Assembly (NCBI GenBank): GCA_016781705.1 | Contig: JADDPV010000157.1 | Coordinates: forward strand, 1 to 6,415 | Direction of reading: 5' to 3' | Origin: Rubrobacter sp. | GTDB taxonomy: Bacteria > Actinomycetota > Rubrobacteria > Rubrobacterales > Rubrobacteraceae | DNA length: 6,415 nucleotides | Part shown: piece by piece, positions 6,215 to 6,415 of the stretch | Layout: each line of letters begins with the position of its first letter | Numbering within the stretch: the first letter of the stretch is position 1 | The notes under the pieces: generated by a model | What the model was told of the DNA's origin: nothing | What the model saw: the letters and a program-made list of their open reading frames with translations, nothing else | The model's database searches: none | Position numbers and translations under genes: made by a program

Positions 6215-6415
6215 TCAATCTCCAAAGTCCCCGCCGAAGTCTCCCCCGAAGTCTCCGCCTCCCATGTCCTCCACGGCTTCCTCGTAGCCTTCCTCGTACA
6301 TCTCGTCGCCCATACCCCCGCCGAAGAAGCCGCCGCCCATGCCGCCCATGCCCATGCCGCCCATCATCATGGGGGCGCCGCCGAAGAAGCCGCCGCCGTA
6401 GTGGTGGCCGCCACC
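6215..6415 (-). CDS. Gly/Met/Phe-rich protein of unknown function, C-terminal part (runs off right edge)
   Basis: The minus strand is open from the right edge to a TGA at 6217-6215, giving the last 66 residues of a larger protein. The visible part is low-complexity. It has a HHYGGGFFGG segment, then a methionine-glycine run (MMMGGMGMGGMGGGFFGGG), an acidic stretch (DEMYEEGYEEAVEDM) and three GGDF-like repeats up to the stop. Codon choice is as GC-rich as in the neighbours, and the periodic Gly-Phe and Gly-Met pattern argues that this frame is the translated one. I do not recognise a family. Such glycine-rich tails occur on some membrane-anchored bacterial proteins, and the missing N-terminal part would decide the function. 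The gene converges on the flavoprotein gene, with a shared hairpin between them. Confidence 0.65.
   Translation of the reverse strand, partial: GGGHHYGGGFFGGAPMMMGGMGMGGMGGGFFGGGMGDEMYEEGYEEAVEDMGGGDFGGDFGGDFGD
6224..6259. repeat. three 12-bp imperfect tandem repeats coding for Gly-Asp-Phe units
   Basis: Units 6224-6235, 6236-6247 and 6248-6259 differ from one another at one to three bases (core AAGTCYCC on the plus strand). On the minus strand each encodes a Gly-Gly-Asp-Phe-type unit at the very C-terminus of the partial protein. Their similarity suggests expansion by slippage. Confidence 0.7.

Noticed and set aside
4716..6287. 523-codon plus-strand frame overlapping the flavoprotein gene
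   Set aside because: It is an Arg/Gly-rich shadow frame. The flavoprotein in the other frame has complete FAD, NAD and active-site motifs, and this frame runs through the terminator hairpin.

Overview
The window comes from a high-GC bacterium. The strong G/C preference at third codon positions, the frequent GTG starts and the likely leaderless promoters suggest an actinobacterium. The combination of a Mn-type superoxide dismutase, a CoA-disulfide-reductase-like flavoprotein and a light-sensing PP2C phosphatase made me think of Rubrobacter or a relative. That placement is from memory of similar proteins, not from a search, and is tentative. I see no mobile elements, RNA genes, CRISPR arrays or signs of recent transfer.

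Layout from left to right. (1) Positions 1-157, minus strand: the N-terminal 52 codons of an amidase-signature enzyme that runs off the left edge. (2) Positions 158-255: a short divergent intergenic region with a 12-bp perfect palindrome and a -10-like box. (3) Positions 256-1557, plus strand: a 12-helix major facilitator transporter of the drug-efflux type. (4) Positions 1640-3835, minus strand, convergent with the transporter: a 731-residue protein with the order LOV - PAS - GAF - SpoIIE/PP2C phosphatase. (5) Positions 3836-3934: a divergent intergenic region with promoters in both directions. (6) Positions 3935-4570, plus strand: Mn superoxide dismutase (sodA), followed by a hairpin terminator. 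(7) Positions 4747-6141, plus strand: a pyridine nucleotide-disulfide oxidoreductase with the single active-site Cys of CoA disulfide reductases, again followed by a hairpin. (8) Positions 6215-6415, minus strand: the C-terminal 66 residues of a Gly/Met/Phe-rich protein that runs off the right edge.

The centre of interest is positions 1640-6141. The phosphatase carries a LOV domain with every residue expected for FMN photochemistry: a GRNCRFLQ motif plus the Asn/Asn/Gln flavin contacts. It is therefore probably a blue-light-controlled Ser/Thr phosphatase of the RsbU/RsbP type, which in other bacteria act on anti-sigma-factor antagonists to switch on a general stress response. It shares a 99-bp divergent promoter region with sodA, and that region contains a GGGTAT box like those read by SigB/SigF-type stress sigma factors. 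A light-to-stress-sigma-to-superoxide-defence link is an attractive inference, but the window contains no anti-sigma factor, STAS-domain antagonist or sigma factor to complete it.
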